A DNA stretch of 61,691 nucleotides from positions 1 through 61,691 of the forward strand of contig UQVC01000015.1 in NCBI GenBank assembly GCA_900544395.1, given 5' to 3'. Under the pieces are notes generated by a model, which was not told the origin of the DNA, searched no databases, and saw only the letters and a program-made list of their open reading frames with translations. The stretch comes from an uncultured Ruminococcus sp. Lineage in GTDB: Bacteria; Bacillota; Clostridia; Lachnospirales; Lachnospiraceae. Shown here piece after piece: positions 1 through 8,332 of the stretch. Numbering within the stretch: position 1 is the first letter of the stretch; each line of letters opens with the position of its first letter. A program made the position numbers and the translations under genes.

Positions 1-328
1 CAAGGAATCTCCAGATTGGAGTATCTTCATAGGAAAATGCCGCCAGATGAAGATACCCGTCTTCTGGTGTCTGCTCCTCAAACTCCTGTGTAGACAGTGT
101 AAACACATCTCCTGTTTCTGTCAGAAGTTCTTCCTTTAAACGGTGTATCAGATTGTATCTGCAGTTCGGCGCCGTGGTGCATGCCATCAAAAGAGCATGG
201 TCATTTCTGGATACTGCCCCTGTCATAGTCATAGAAGAAAATCCCCCTAACCCATTTGTCATCAGATAACAGTTTTCCAATCCGCGCTCCCGTATCTTCC
301 AGTCTTGTTTTCCATAGATCCATTTCAT
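1..328 (-). CDS. Glycogen debranching enzyme (amylo-alpha-1,6-glucosidase), N-terminal part, runs off the left edge
   Basis: Only the first 109 codons lie in the window. The reading frame opens with MKWIYGKQDWKIRERG and continues into a TNGLGGF...GAVSRNDHALLMA block, which matches the N-terminal domain of bacterial/archaeal amylo-alpha-1,6-glucosidases, where TNGLGG(Y/F) and (R)xxHxLL are the conserved marks. The ATG lies only 6 nt after the pullulanase stop, with an AGAAGAAAGCAGG purine-rich ribosome site inside the end of that gene, so it is the next gene of the same operon. It would remove alpha-1,6 branches from glycogen or limit dextrins in the cytoplasm, alongside the pullulanase. The catalytic GH15-like domain lies outside the window, so activity cannot be judged. 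Confidence 0.8.
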   Translation of the reverse strand, partial: MKWIYGKQDWKIRERGLENCYLMTNGLGGFSSMTMTGAVSRNDHALLMACTTAPNCRYNLIHRLKEELLTETGDVFTLSTQEFEEQTPEDGYLHLAAFSYEDTPIWRFL

Positions 329-334
329 TATGTG

Positions 335-2281
335 TTACCTGCTTTCTTCTCTTTTTCCGAGGATCAAAAGACTGACCGGAGAAAGAAATGCCTGCTTTTT
401 GATCCTCTTCGGAGATTTCCACAAAAAGCTGTCTTCCCCGTCTGCCAGAATCTCCCATGTTCCATCCAAAAGTCGGATCTCCTGCTGTTTTTCACTGCTG
501 TTATATACCACACAGAGAGTTTTCCACAGTTCTTTCTTTTCTCTGGTCCGGTTATCCACATAAAAACCGACGCAGCCCTCTGTTTTCCACTCATCATAAA
601 TCCTGTTCTTTGCTTCTTTGGACTTATCACACAATCCGGGCAATTGTTTTCTCAATGCGATCAGCCCCCGATAATATTCTATAAGTTCCTGTTCCTTTAC
701 TGTCTGCGTCCAGTCCAGACGGTTGACAGAAATCGGCGCATTGTAAGTGTTATCCCGTCCGCCCTTTGTCCGGGCAAATTCTTCTCCGGATAAGAAAAAC
801 GGCATTCCCTGACAGGTCAGATAAATCCCTGCTGCCAGACGATATTGCTTTCTTCGCAGCGCTTCTGACTTCGTGGTCTCACAAAGTTTATCCCACAGTG
901 TATGATTGTCATGGGCGGATACATAGCTGATGATCTGAAACGGCGCTTTCACTTGCGGACCGTCTGCTTTGCACCATGCGCTCGCCGCTCCCAGTATGGT
1001 CTGCTCCAGATTCTTTTCTCCATTTACAAATCCCGGTTCTTCTGCCTCAAAAACAGAACCTTTAACGGCATCTCTTGTATCGTCTGAAAACATACCCACC
1101 CCTTCATCCAGAAGATGGATATGATCTTTATCTGCCAGAACAGCGTCTCCTTCTATGGCTGTCTGATCTGCCTTCCACGGTTCTCCAAATACGAGCTTTT
1201 CGCCCTTTCCATAACGAAGATCCAGTTCTCTTCGGATCCGGTTCATCAAGTCCACATCCAAAAGCCCCATGAGGTCAAATCGAAACCCGTCAATATGATA
1301 TTCTTCTGTCCAGTACAGTACCGACTCCAGAATGTATTTGGCACACATCGTCTGTTCACTTGCCACATCGTTGCCGCAGGCAGAGCCATTGGAGATCCTT
1401 CCGTCTTCCCACACCCGGTAGAAATACCATGGTACAGTCTTTTGAAACCAGGAATCCAATGAATAGGTATGATTGTAAACCACATCCATGATCACTCGAA
1501 ATCCCTGTCTGTGCAAAGACTGTATTGCCTCTTTCAGCTCCCGGATCCGCACTTCGCCGTGAAATGGATCCGTAGAGTAGGATCCTTCCGGCACATTATA
1601 ATTCATAGGGTCATATCCCCAGTTAAATCCATCCCGGTCTCCTGCCTCATCTACAGAACCGTAGTCGTAAACCGGCATCAGCTGCACGTAATTGACACCC
1701 AGCTTCTTTAAATAAGAAAGTCCTGTAGGCTGTTTTCCTTTTCCATACAAAGACGTTTCTTCACAGCAAAATGCAGGATACGTTCCCCTTACTTCCTCTG
1801 GAAAACCACCGGAAGCATCCCAGGAAAATTCCTTGACATGTAGTTCGTATATGATCTGCTCCGCTTCCTTTTCCGGCGCTTTATCATTCTCCCAACCAAC
1901 AGGATCCGTCTTTTTTAAGTCAACTGCCATACTGCGCCACCCATTTACACCACAGGCTTTTGCATAAGGGTCGGCACTTTGAATCCGTTCTCCTTCAATA
2001 TCCAGAAGAAAATCATAATAGATCCCGTGAAGAGATTCCTCGGTCTCATAGTTCCAGACTCCATGCTCCTGTAAGCTCATCGAATGGGTCGCATATGCTT
2101 CCCCATCAGCTCCGCTTTTGTAGAAACAGATCTGTACCTGATCTGCCACCGGAGCCCAAAGGCGGAAGGAAGTGCCATTTACGGCACATTCCATTCCCAG
2201 TTTTTCACAAGGATCACAATATTGCTTCTGAAATTCCTCTGTCCGATAATATTCTTTCCATTGTTTTGCTGTCTTTCCCAT
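335..2281 (-). CDS. pulA: Type I pullulanase (GH13_14), cytoplasmic
   Basis: A 648-residue glycoside hydrolase that cuts alpha-1,6 links in pullulan and branched maltodextrins. An N-terminal CBM48-like segment (FRLWAPVADQVQICFY) is followed by the GH13 barrel. The pullulanase signature FNWGYDP is at about residues 219-225, region I DVVYNH at about 268-273, the nucleophile Asp in GFRFD at about 336, the acid/base Glu in FGEP at about 367, and the third acid in VSAHDN at about 458. There is no signal peptide, so it acts on imported oligosaccharides. I chose the ATG at 2281, which has a GGAG site, over an in-frame start 22 codons earlier that would lie inside malG. It follows malG by 14 nt and belongs to the mal operon. 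Confidence 0.93.
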   Translation of the reverse strand: MGKTAKQWKEYYRTEEFQKQYCDPCEKLGMECAVNGTSFRLWAPVADQVQICFYKSGADGEAYATHSMSLQEHGVWNYETEESLHGIYYDFLLDIEGERIQSADPYAKACGVNGWRSMAVDLKKTDPVGWENDKAPEKEAEQIIYELHVKEFSWDASGGFPEEVRGTYPAFCCEETSLYGKGKQPTGLSYLKKLGVNYVQLMPVYDYGSVDEAGDRDGFNWGYDPMNYNVPEGSYSTDPFHGEVRIRELKEAIQSLHRQGFRVIMDVVYNHTYSLDSWFQKTVPWYFYRVWEDGRISNGSACGNDVASEQTMCAKYILESVLYWTEEYHIDGFRFDLMGLLDVDLMNRIRRELDLRYGKGEKLVFGEPWKADQTAIEGDAVLADKDHIHLLDEGVGMFSDDTRDAVKGSVFEAEEPGFVNGEKNLEQTILGAASAWCKADGPQVKAPFQIISYVSAHDNHTLWDKLCETTKSEALRRKQYRLAAGIYLTCQGMPFFLSGEEFARTKGGRDNTYNAPISVNRLDWTQTVKEQELIEYYRGLIALRKQLPGLCDKSKEAKNRIYDEWKTEGCVGFYVDNRTREKKELWKTLCVVYNSSEKQQEIRLLDGTWEILADGEDSFLWKSPKRIKKQAFLSPVSLLILGKREESR

Positions 2282-2295
2282 AATTACTGCTCCAT

Positions 2296-3168
2296 CTATC
2301 CTTTGACTGCTCCAGAAACACCGTCTACATAGAATTTCTGCATACACAGGAACAAAATGGCGATCGGAATGGAGATCAGCACTGCTCCTGCCGCAAAACT
2401 GGTGTACCAGCTGTCAATATATTCTTTCTCCAACATCTTCCAAAGTCCGATTGCAATGGTATACTGGTCGGAATTGGCACGACAGATTACTTTTGCAAAA
2501 ATGAAATCCAGCCACGGCGCCATAAAGGATGTCAAAACGGTATAAATAATAATCGGTTTGCTCAGCGGCAGTGTGATCTTTGTAAAAATCTTCCATCTGC
2601 TGCATCCGTCCAAAAGCGCCGCCTCGTCAATGGCGATCGGAATGGTATCAAAAAATCCTTTCGCGATCTGGAATCCCAGACCAGCTCCTCCCGAATACAC
2701 CAGGATCAGAGCCACACGGATCATGTTTCCTTCTGTCATCCCCATTGCCTTCAAGATAAAGTATACGGCGATCATGGACATGAATCCCGGAAACAGTCCC
2801 AGGATCATCGCCATGTTCATGTATGGTTTACGCAGTTTAAAACGCAGTCTGGAGAGGCAGTAGGAAACTGCCAGTACATAAAATGTAGCCAGAATACAGG
2901 AACACACCGCAATGATCAGCGTATTGCCAAACATTTTCGGAAAGTTTAAAATAGAAGTATCTGTAAATAATCTTGTATAGTTATCCAGTGTAAAGGACTG
3001 TGGAAAGAAGGTCGATACATAGGAACCTTTTTCCGCACGAAAACTTGTAAGCACAACCCAGATGATCGGAAATACCCAAATTGCCGCAAGTGCAGCCAGG
3101 ATCACATGAACGACGGTATTGTTGAGCATCCGTTTTCTTTTTGCTGAATGAAATTTCTTTTCGCCCAT
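2296..3168 (-). CDS. malG: Maltodextrin ABC importer, permease (MalG type)
   Basis: A 290-residue inner-membrane permease with six predicted membrane spans. The cytoplasmic EAA loop reads EAALLDGCSRWKIF...LPLSKP, the docking site for the ATPase subunit in the CUT1 sugar importer family. It starts 2 nt after malF ends, so the two are probably translationally linked. Together with MalF and the lipoprotein MalE it should bring maltose and maltodextrins into the cell for the pullulanase and debranching enzyme next door. No ATP-binding subunit is encoded in the cluster. The substrate is inferred from neighbours; the permease sequence alone does not fix it. Confidence 0.9.
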   Translation of the reverse strand: MGEKKFHSAKRKRMLNNTVVHVILAALAAIWVFPIIWVVLTSFRAEKGSYVSTFFPQSFTLDNYTRLFTDTSILNFPKMFGNTLIIAVCSCILATFYVLAVSYCLSRLRFKLRKPYMNMAMILGLFPGFMSMIAVYFILKAMGMTEGNMIRVALILVYSGGAGLGFQIAKGFFDTIPIAIDEAALLDGCSRWKIFTKITLPLSKPIIIYTVLTSFMAPWLDFIFAKVICRANSDQYTIAIGLWKMLEKEYIDSWYTSFAAGAVLISIPIAILFLCMQKFYVDGVSGAVKG

Positions 3169-3170
3169 TC

Positions 3171-4550
3171 CTAGAATCCTCCTTCTTCTTTGTAAGATTT
3201 ACTTCTGCGGTATGTAAACAATGCGCCAACCGCCAGAATGATAAATGTCAGAATACCGATCACGGCGCCGATGTTATAGTATTGTTTATCCACGGTCAGC
3301 TTGTACAGCCATGTCACAAGCAGGTCGGTGCTTCCCGCTGTGGAAGACAGATCGGTCACCGGATCTCCTCCTGAGAGCAGGTAGATGACATTGAAGTTGT
3401 TCACATTTCCGGTAAATGTGGCGATCAGATACGGTGTTGTCACATACAACATATATGGCAATGTGATCTTTGTAAAAATCTGAATCGAATTTGCACCATC
3501 CACCTTTGCGGCCTCATACAAATCTGCCGGGATGTTCTGAAGAACTCCTGTCAGCTGAAGCAGCGTATACGGAACCCCTACCCAGATGTTGACCACAATC
3601 ACCGTCACCTTTGCCCAGGTTGGATCTGTGAAAAACGGCAGGCTCGCATCCTGTGCGATCCATCCCAGATTCCTTAACAACACATTGATGGCGCCTTCCG
3701 GCTGCAGCATGGTACGCATGATTAAAAGAGAGACAAACATCGGCACTGCACAGGACAGTACAAAGCAAAATCTCCAGAATCCCTTTGCCCTGGTGTCTTT
3801 CCGATTGATCAGAATCGCCAAGATCATTCCGAAAATATAATTGGTAAAGGTTGCAAAAAATGCCCACACCAATGTCCATACCAGGACAGACCAGAAGGTA
3901 CTTCCCAAAATACTGTTGGAATCAAACAATGCTTTGAAGTTCTCCAGTCCCACCCAGTCAAACAGCATCAGGTGGTTTCCGATCTTGCTGTAATTCGTAA
4001 ATGCCATACAGATCATAAAGATCAGCGGCAGGATCGTAAATCCAAAAATAAAGATCATCGGCGGTGTCATCAGCAATCTGTGCAGATTCTCATGCAGAAG
4101 GGATCGTAAATCCTCCCGGAATGTGTTGATATGTTTTCCTTCTTTTGCAAGACACTCTGCTTTATAGGAACTTCTAAGCGCTCCTCTCCATGCAAAAACC
4201 ATCAGAAGTGTCAGAAGGATCGTTGCAATTCCATATAACAGGATCAAAATCGACTGATCTCCTTTTGTATACAGATAGACCTGACTTGCCTCATCCCACA
4301 CTTCTTTTTGCTGTACACTTCCAAGGCCTCCCAGCATACTTAAAAATGTAATTCCATTGACTGCCATAAATACGACATAGGCCACTTCCACTGCCAGATA
4401 TAACAGTCCTTTTATTTTTTGTCCATGCACAAAATTTCCAAGTCCCATCACGATCATAGACAGCTTTGTCTCCGGACCGCCTTTCTGGATCGCATTTTTA
4501 CACGTATACGGTGTTGGAAACTCATTGATGCGTTTTGTAAACATTCCCAT
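3171..4550 (-). CDS. malF: Maltodextrin ABC importer, permease (MalF type)
   Basis: A 459-residue permease, longer than usual because about 170 residues with extra membrane spans precede the standard permease domain, as in other MalF proteins. The EAA loop EAAKVDGANSIQIFTKITLP sits about 100 residues before the C-terminus. A GTG at 4559 is also open, but AGAGGTG lies across that codon and is well placed for the ATG at 4550 (or another ATG at 4544), so I chose 4550. It begins 14 nt after malE ends. It forms the membrane pore with MalG. Confidence 0.9.
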   Translation of the reverse strand: MGMFTKRINEFPTPYTCKNAIQKGGPETKLSMIVMGLGNFVHGQKIKGLLYLAVEVAYVVFMAVNGITFLSMLGGLGSVQQKEVWDEASQVYLYTKGDQSILILLYGIATILLTLLMVFAWRGALRSSYKAECLAKEGKHINTFREDLRSLLHENLHRLLMTPPMIFIFGFTILPLIFMICMAFTNYSKIGNHLMLFDWVGLENFKALFDSNSILGSTFWSVLVWTLVWAFFATFTNYIFGMILAILINRKDTRAKGFWRFCFVLSCAVPMFVSLLIMRTMLQPEGAINVLLRNLGWIAQDASLPFFTDPTWAKVTVIVVNIWVGVPYTLLQLTGVLQNIPADLYEAAKVDGANSIQIFTKITLPYMLYVTTPYLIATFTGNVNNFNVIYLLSGGDPVTDLSSTAGSTDLLVTWLYKLTVDKQYYNIGAVIGILTFIILAVGALFTYRRSKSYKEEGGF

Positions 4551-4564
4551 TCTCTTCACCTCTT

Positions 4565-5797
4565 TTAGATTCCGTCACTGTTCATTGCCTCATTCATAGA
4601 TTCCGTCTGCTCTTTCGCATTTTCATGGGTCACATTTCCGTTTCGGATTCCTTTTCCCATGTTTTCCACCGGTACCCAGCAGTTGTTCATCTTTGGAACA
4701 AATGGCTGAAGGATCGACGTCCGGTTAAAGGTATCGTTCTGTGCCATAACCAGCGGATCGTTTGCGATCGTTTCCTTCTGAAGCAATTCGGTATTACATG
4801 GGATCACATTTCTCATTTCATAGTGTGCCTCCTGCGCCTTCGCAGAACCAAGATATACCGCAAGCTCGACTGCCGGAACCATGTTTTTACTGTAAGGATT
4901 CACTCCGATGGCCTTGGAGCCTGCGTAGGAGGTCATCTGCTTTTCTTCCCCATTCAGCGTGTACATCGGAAGCGCCGCCACTCCCATATTCTCTCCCAGT
5001 GCTTCTTTCACCGCATTGGCATCCCAGGATCCTGAAAACATAGCGTTGATACTTCCATCTCGGAGTCCGGCAATTCCCGAACCATCGGCATCGATCTTAA
5101 AATTCGGATTGTTTCGCAGATCAACCAGGTATTCCGTCACAGCTACTGCATTCTCTCCTCCAAAATCTACCCCTTTGGACTCTTCTGTCCCGTCTCCAAA
5201 CAAGGTGCATCCATTTCCTATATAAAATGCCGGGAGATACCAGGAATTCGTGAACGGAAAGGATACCACTCCTTTTTCCAGCATTGTATCCAGATTTTTC
5301 ACGTCCTCTTCTGTGAAAACACTCTTGTCATAATACATAAACCAGGTATTGGTAGTAAATGGAACTCCATACAGCTCATCATCCATGATCAGAGATTTCA
5401 ACACTTCTTCTGAATTGGTCTTTTCAATCTCTTCTCTGTACTTCCCGCCGAATTTTGCCAGTGCATTGGCATCTATCATTGTCGTCAGCGTATCATTGGC
5501 ATACATAAATACATCTGCACTTGCTTCCGGATCCTGTGACACCTGACTTGCGGCTGTCGCCTCATCTGCAACTCCATAAACAAATGTAATATCCCACTGC
5601 GGATGTTCCTCTGCAAAAGATTCGCACATCGTCTGCAGCCATTCTCCGCTTTCTTTGGACTGATCCTCGGAAGGCGACCAGACCATCAGTCTGACTTTTT
5701 CCTGCTCTGCATCCTTCCGGGAAGCATCCCCACATCCAGTCAGCCCAAGCATCGCCAGACTTGCTGCCAGCAGAATCGCACAACTTCTTTTCTTCAT
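4565..5797 (-). CDS. malE: Maltodextrin-binding lipoprotein (solute-binding protein family 1)
   Basis: A 410-residue extracellular binding protein. The N-terminus is a lipoprotein signal peptide with lipobox LTGC, so Cys22 is the predicted lipid anchor. The rest follows the bacterial extracellular solute-binding family 1 pattern (YGVPFTTNTWFMYYDKS in the hinge region). It captures the sugar and delivers it to MalFG. It is the first gene of the minus-strand operon malE-malF-malG-pulA-debranching enzyme and faces the divergently transcribed LacI-type regulator. Binding to maltodextrins is inferred from the two glucan-degrading enzymes in the operon. Confidence 0.9.
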   Translation of the reverse strand: MKKRSCAILLAASLAMLGLTGCGDASRKDAEQEKVRLMVWSPSEDQSKESGEWLQTMCESFAEEHPQWDITFVYGVADEATAASQVSQDPEASADVFMYANDTLTTMIDANALAKFGGKYREEIEKTNSEEVLKSLIMDDELYGVPFTTNTWFMYYDKSVFTEEDVKNLDTMLEKGVVSFPFTNSWYLPAFYIGNGCTLFGDGTEESKGVDFGGENAVAVTEYLVDLRNNPNFKIDADGSGIAGLRDGSINAMFSGSWDANAVKEALGENMGVAALPMYTLNGEEKQMTSYAGSKAIGVNPYSKNMVPAVELAVYLGSAKAQEAHYEMRNVIPCNTELLQKETIANDPLVMAQNDTFNRTSILQPFVPKMNNCWVPVENMGKGIRNGNVTHENAKEQTESMNEAMNSDGI

Positions 5798-5819
5798 GAT
5801 TCCCTCACCTTTCTCGTTT

Positions 5820-5870
5820 GTTTCGTATTGTTTCGTATGTGTCGATCATACCACCATTCTTCTGTTTCGT
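5820..5870. promoter_or_regulatory. Three ACGAAAC boxes at the mal promoter (probable operators)
   Basis: GTTTCGT occurs at 5820-5826, 5830-5836 and 5864-5870. The first two are direct repeats exactly 10 bp apart (TTTCGTATTG then TTTCGTATGT), one helical turn. A fourth box in the opposite orientation is at 5977-5983, inside CGAAACTAGTTTTG, whose core AAACTAGTTT is a perfect palindrome. The likely binder is the adjacent LacI-type protein. Tandem direct boxes are unusual for that family, which normally recognises palindromes with a central CG. Confidence 0.6.
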
Positions 5871-5873
5871 CAA
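5845..5873 (-). promoter_or_regulatory. Promoter of the mal operon
   Basis: On the minus strand TTGACG (5873-5868) and TATGAT (5850-5845) are separated by exactly 17 bp, a near-consensus housekeeping promoter 48 nt upstream of the malE start codon. One GTTTCGT box (read on the plus strand) overlaps the -35 element, and two more lie just downstream of the -10, where a bound repressor would block transcription. Confidence 0.8.
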
Positions 5874-6009
5874 TTATATTCCATTGTATTCTCTTCTATT
5901 TCTTGCATTTTTCACAGTTTTTCGCGGTTCTTTTTATGCATTTCTCATAACTCATTTCCGCTCAAAAAGAAACTTTACGAAACTAGTTTTGATTTTTCTG
6001 CAATATTCG

Positions 6010-6038
6010 TTGCTTTTCCTGTATTTTTTCTATATAAT
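6010..6038 (+). promoter_or_regulatory. Promoter of the LacI-type regulator gene
   Basis: TTGCTT (6010-6015) and TATAAT (6033-6038) are 17 bp apart, 29 nt before the regulator ATG. The palindrome AAACTAGTTT lies just upstream of the -35 box, which would allow self-regulation. Confidence 0.7.
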
Positions 6039-6067
6039 TAAAAAAAAGAGGGAAGAAAGGAGCCACA

Positions 6068-7069
6068 ATGGCTACATTACAGGATATTGCTGATCGGCTG
6101 AATATCTCCAAAGGCACTGTTTCCAAGGCTTTAAACGGAGCGCCAGACATCAGCGAAACTTTACAAAAAACCGTTCTGGAAACGGCCGTTGAAATGGGAT
6201 ATACAAAAATCCGCCGCCAAAAGGCCGCGGAAAAAAAACTCTGTATTCTCATTGAAAATGTAGATTATAAAGAATCCCATCAATTCGGATATGAAATCCT
6301 GCTTGGATTCCGTCAGCTTGCAGAACCTGCCGGCTATACCGTAGATATCATCGATACCACAGAAAAACTGCAGAAAAGCATCCCTTATGATGTATTCATG
6401 CTGCAGAACCAATATCTGGGGGCTTTTGTCGTGGGATTTTCGCTAAACGATCCCTGGATGAAAGATTTTCAGACCAGCAGAACTCCAACCGTTCTGTACG
6501 ACAACTACATCATCGCAAATCCAAACATGGCATATGTAGGAATCGACAACAACGAAGGCATGGAACTTGCTGTTTCTCATTTAAAAAAACTGGGACATAA
6601 AAAGATCGGATACCTAAGCAGCGCTCTTGGTTCTCACATTATGCAGGTACGGCACAAAGCATTTTTTCATGCGCTGAAACAAAATGGATTAAAATCAGAT
6701 CCCACCTTTGCCGGCAGTTCTTACTACATCACACAATGTATGGAAAAACACCTTCCCCGTCTGTTGGATCTGGGGATCACCGGCATCGTCTGCAGTCATG
6801 ATCTGATTGCAAACGCAGCCATGATCCAATGTCAGCAGCTTGGATACCACGTCCCCGATGAGATCAGTATCATCGGCTTTGACGATCTGCCAATCTGCGC
6901 ATACACCTCCCCGCCGCTGACTACCATCCGTCAGGAGCGGACCCAGCTTGGGAAAAGCGCTTACTATGCACTGGACAGCCTGATGAACCAGGTATCCATC
7001 GGAACTCTGCTTCTGCATGCAAAGCTGATCGTAAGAAATTCCACCGGAGAAGTCCTTCTAAAAAAATAA
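6068..7069 (+). CDS. LacI/GalR-family transcriptional regulator, probable repressor of the mal operon
   Basis: A 333-residue regulator. Residues 2-25 form the LacI helix-turn-helix (LQDIADRLNISKGTVSKAL) with the hinge helix region after it. Residues 60-330 form a periplasmic-binding-protein-like effector domain (YVGIDNNEGMELAVSHL, IGFDDLPICAYTSPPLTTIRQ). An AGGAG site precedes the ATG. It is divergent from malE and shares a 270-bp intergenic region holding repeated ACGAAAC boxes. By position it should sense a maltodextrin and control malEFG-pulA, like MalR proteins of other Firmicutes; the effector is not visible from sequence. Confidence 0.88.
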   Translation: MATLQDIADRLNISKGTVSKALNGAPDISETLQKTVLETAVEMGYTKIRRQKAAEKKLCILIENVDYKESHQFGYEILLGFRQLAEPAGYTVDIIDTTEKLQKSIPYDVFMLQNQYLGAFVVGFSLNDPWMKDFQTSRTPTVLYDNYIIANPNMAYVGIDNNEGMELAVSHLKKLGHKKIGYLSSALGSHIMQVRHKAFFHALKQNGLKSDPTFAGSSYYITQCMEKHLPRLLDLGITGIVCSHDLIANAAMIQCQQLGYHVPDEISIIGFDDLPICAYTSPPLTTIRQERTQLGKSAYYALDSLMNQVSIGTLLLHAKLIVRNSTGEVLLKK

Positions 7070-7082
7070 TGCATATTACAAA

Positions 7083-7125
7083 AACAGTGCTGCCACATTC
7101 CATATGCGACAGCACTGTTGTTCTT
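7083..7125. terminator. Bidirectional rho-independent terminator between convergent genes
   Basis: Perfect 10-bp arms AACAGTGCTG (7083-7092) and CAGCACTGTT (7110-7119) are flanked by a T-rich stretch on the plus side and AAAA on the other. It can end both the regulator transcript and the opposing DUF6465-type gene. Confidence 0.85.
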
Positions 7126-7128
7126 TTC

Positions 7129-7665
7129 TTATAATTCAATCCGTCCTGTTGTATCCTTGTTGATCACGTAATATGCTGCGGATTCTTCTGGCTTCAGATA
7201 AAGTTTCACATCTTTCAGCTCGCCTACTTTATGTTTCAGCTCTTTTGTCCAGACTTCTTTCACTTTCTTCATCAGTTCTTTTTCTGAATACTCTTTTCCT
7301 GCAAACTGTAAATATAACTCACATTTTGCCGGTGTTTTTGTTGTTGCTGCTGTTTTTGCAGAAGTTTTTCTTGCTCTTGTCTTTTTCTCCGGTTTTTCTT
7401 CTGCCGGCTCCGCGTCCTGCAACACTGCCGCTCTTGTCTCGATCGCTTTGGTCGTATCTTTCTTTGTCTCGATTGCTTTTGCTTTTCCTGCTTTTGTCTC
7501 GATTGCCTCAACCTTCACAGGTTTTACTTCTTCTTTTTTCTCTGCTGTTTCTTTTACAATGACTGTTTCTGCTGCCCGTGCTGTTGTCTTTTCTTCTGCT
7601 GTCTTTCCTGATGTCTGTACTGTTGTCTTTGCTGTTGTTTTAGATGCTGCTTTTTTTGCTGCCAT
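7129..7665 (-). CDS. Lysine/alanine/threonine-rich protein with C-terminal DUF6465-type domain
   Basis: A protein of 178 residues if started at the ATG at 7665, which has a textbook CAGGAGGG site. The first ~105 residues are low-complexity (MAAKKAASKTTAK, repeats of ETKA/KAIET), resembling histone H1-like tails. The last ~70 residues form a compact domain (CELYLQFAGKEYSEKELMKK ... GRIEL) that I associate with DUF6465, a small domain of unknown function common in Lachnospiraceae. An in-frame ATG at 7752, with its own GGGAG site 7 nt away and inside the transcript predicted from the promoter at 7789-7817, would add 29 residues, so two start sites are possible. The basic tail suggests binding to nucleic acid or a cell polymer; that is inference. 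Confidence 0.75.
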   Translation of the reverse strand: MAAKKAASKTTAKTTVQTSGKTAEEKTTARAAETVIVKETAEKKEEVKPVKVEAIETKAGKAKAIETKKDTTKAIETRAAVLQDAEPAEEKPEKKTRARKTSAKTAATTKTPAKCELYLQFAGKEYSEKELMKKVKEVWTKELKHKVGELKDVKLYLKPEESAAYYVINKDTTGRIEL

Positions 7666-7788
7666 TTTAATTCCCTCCTGATAAAACACGAAACGGATAT
7701 TTTCCGTCTGTTTTCCGTTCTTGTCGCAAACCACACGAACCGGAAATTTCATTATATATCTCCCTGTTCTTTCACAGGTTCAGAAAGT

Positions 7789-7817
7789 ATTGTACCTCAT
7801 TTTTCCAAAAACGTCAA
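7789..7817 (-). promoter_or_regulatory. Promoter of the DUF6465-type gene
   Basis: On the minus strand TTGACG (7817-7812) and TACAAT (7794-7789) are spaced 17 bp. It lies between fabT and this gene, so the small basic protein can be made independently of the fab operon. Confidence 0.75.
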
Positions 7818-7832
7818 AAAAATATCAAAAAT

Positions 7833-8315
7833 CTACACTTTCTCCTGTACCCGCTCCTGATATCCCCGGAAAAATACGGACAGTTTATCCAATGTCTGCA
7901 GCAGGATCTTCAATTCTTTTTCATCCAGATCTGCAATCACGGCATTGGTCATCTGCATATGAAAATTCTTATGGTGCTCATAGGCTTTCTTTCCTTTTGC
8001 TGTCAGCTGAATGTAAACAACTCTCCGGTCTGATTCACTCCTCTGGCGAATCACATACTTTTTGTTGACCAGGCTGTTCATAGATGTCGTCAGCGAACCG
8101 GCTGTGATTCCCAGTTTCTTTGCCACTGCGGACATGGTGCTGTCTTCTCCCAGCCCGATTGCTTCTATTATATGCATGTCATTGTTTGTAATGTCCCGGA
8201 ATTCCTCTGTTATGATCGCCTTTTCTTCCAGTTCCCAGATTTCATTAAACAGGTAAACCAACGTATCGTTAATGGTTTTATATGCATCCAAAGATGTATT
8301 CTCCTCTCGTACCAT
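7833..8315 (-). CDS. fabT: MarR-family repressor of fatty acid synthesis (FabT-like)
   Basis: A 160-residue MarR-family winged-helix protein. The recognition region reads MSAVAKKLGITAGSLTTSMNSLVNK and the wing YVIRQRSESDRRVVY contains the DxRR signature. The ATG at 8315 sits 18 nt after the stop of the upstream reductase gene; earlier in-frame starts would lie inside that gene. It is the last gene of the fab operon. Family members bind a TTTGA-N3-TCAAA palindrome with long acyl-ACP as co-repressor; such a palindrome lies on the operon promoter at 18468-18480, so the circuit is probably end-product feedback. Location at the 3' end of the operon is unusual compared with streptococci, where fabT lies near the front. 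Confidence 0.85.
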   Translation of the reverse strand: MVREENTSLDAYKTINDTLVYLFNEIWELEEKAIITEEFRDITNNDMHIIEAIGLGEDSTMSAVAKKLGITAGSLTTSMNSLVNKKYVIRQRSESDRRVVYIQLTAKGKKAYEHHKNFHMQMTNAVIADLDEKELKILLQTLDKLSVFFRGYQERVQEKV

Positions 8316-8332
8316 CCACTCATCCCTGTCTC

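Noticed and set aside
201..458. An 85-codon open frame on the minus strand across the pulA/debranching enzyme junction.
   Set aside because: It reads out of frame through both real genes; the correct frame gives pulA to 335 and the debranching enzyme from 328.
7173..7562. A 129-codon plus-strand frame rich in Leu and Ser.
   Set aside because: It is the mirror of the Lys/Ala-rich repeats of the opposite gene, a low-complexity artefact without a ribosome site.
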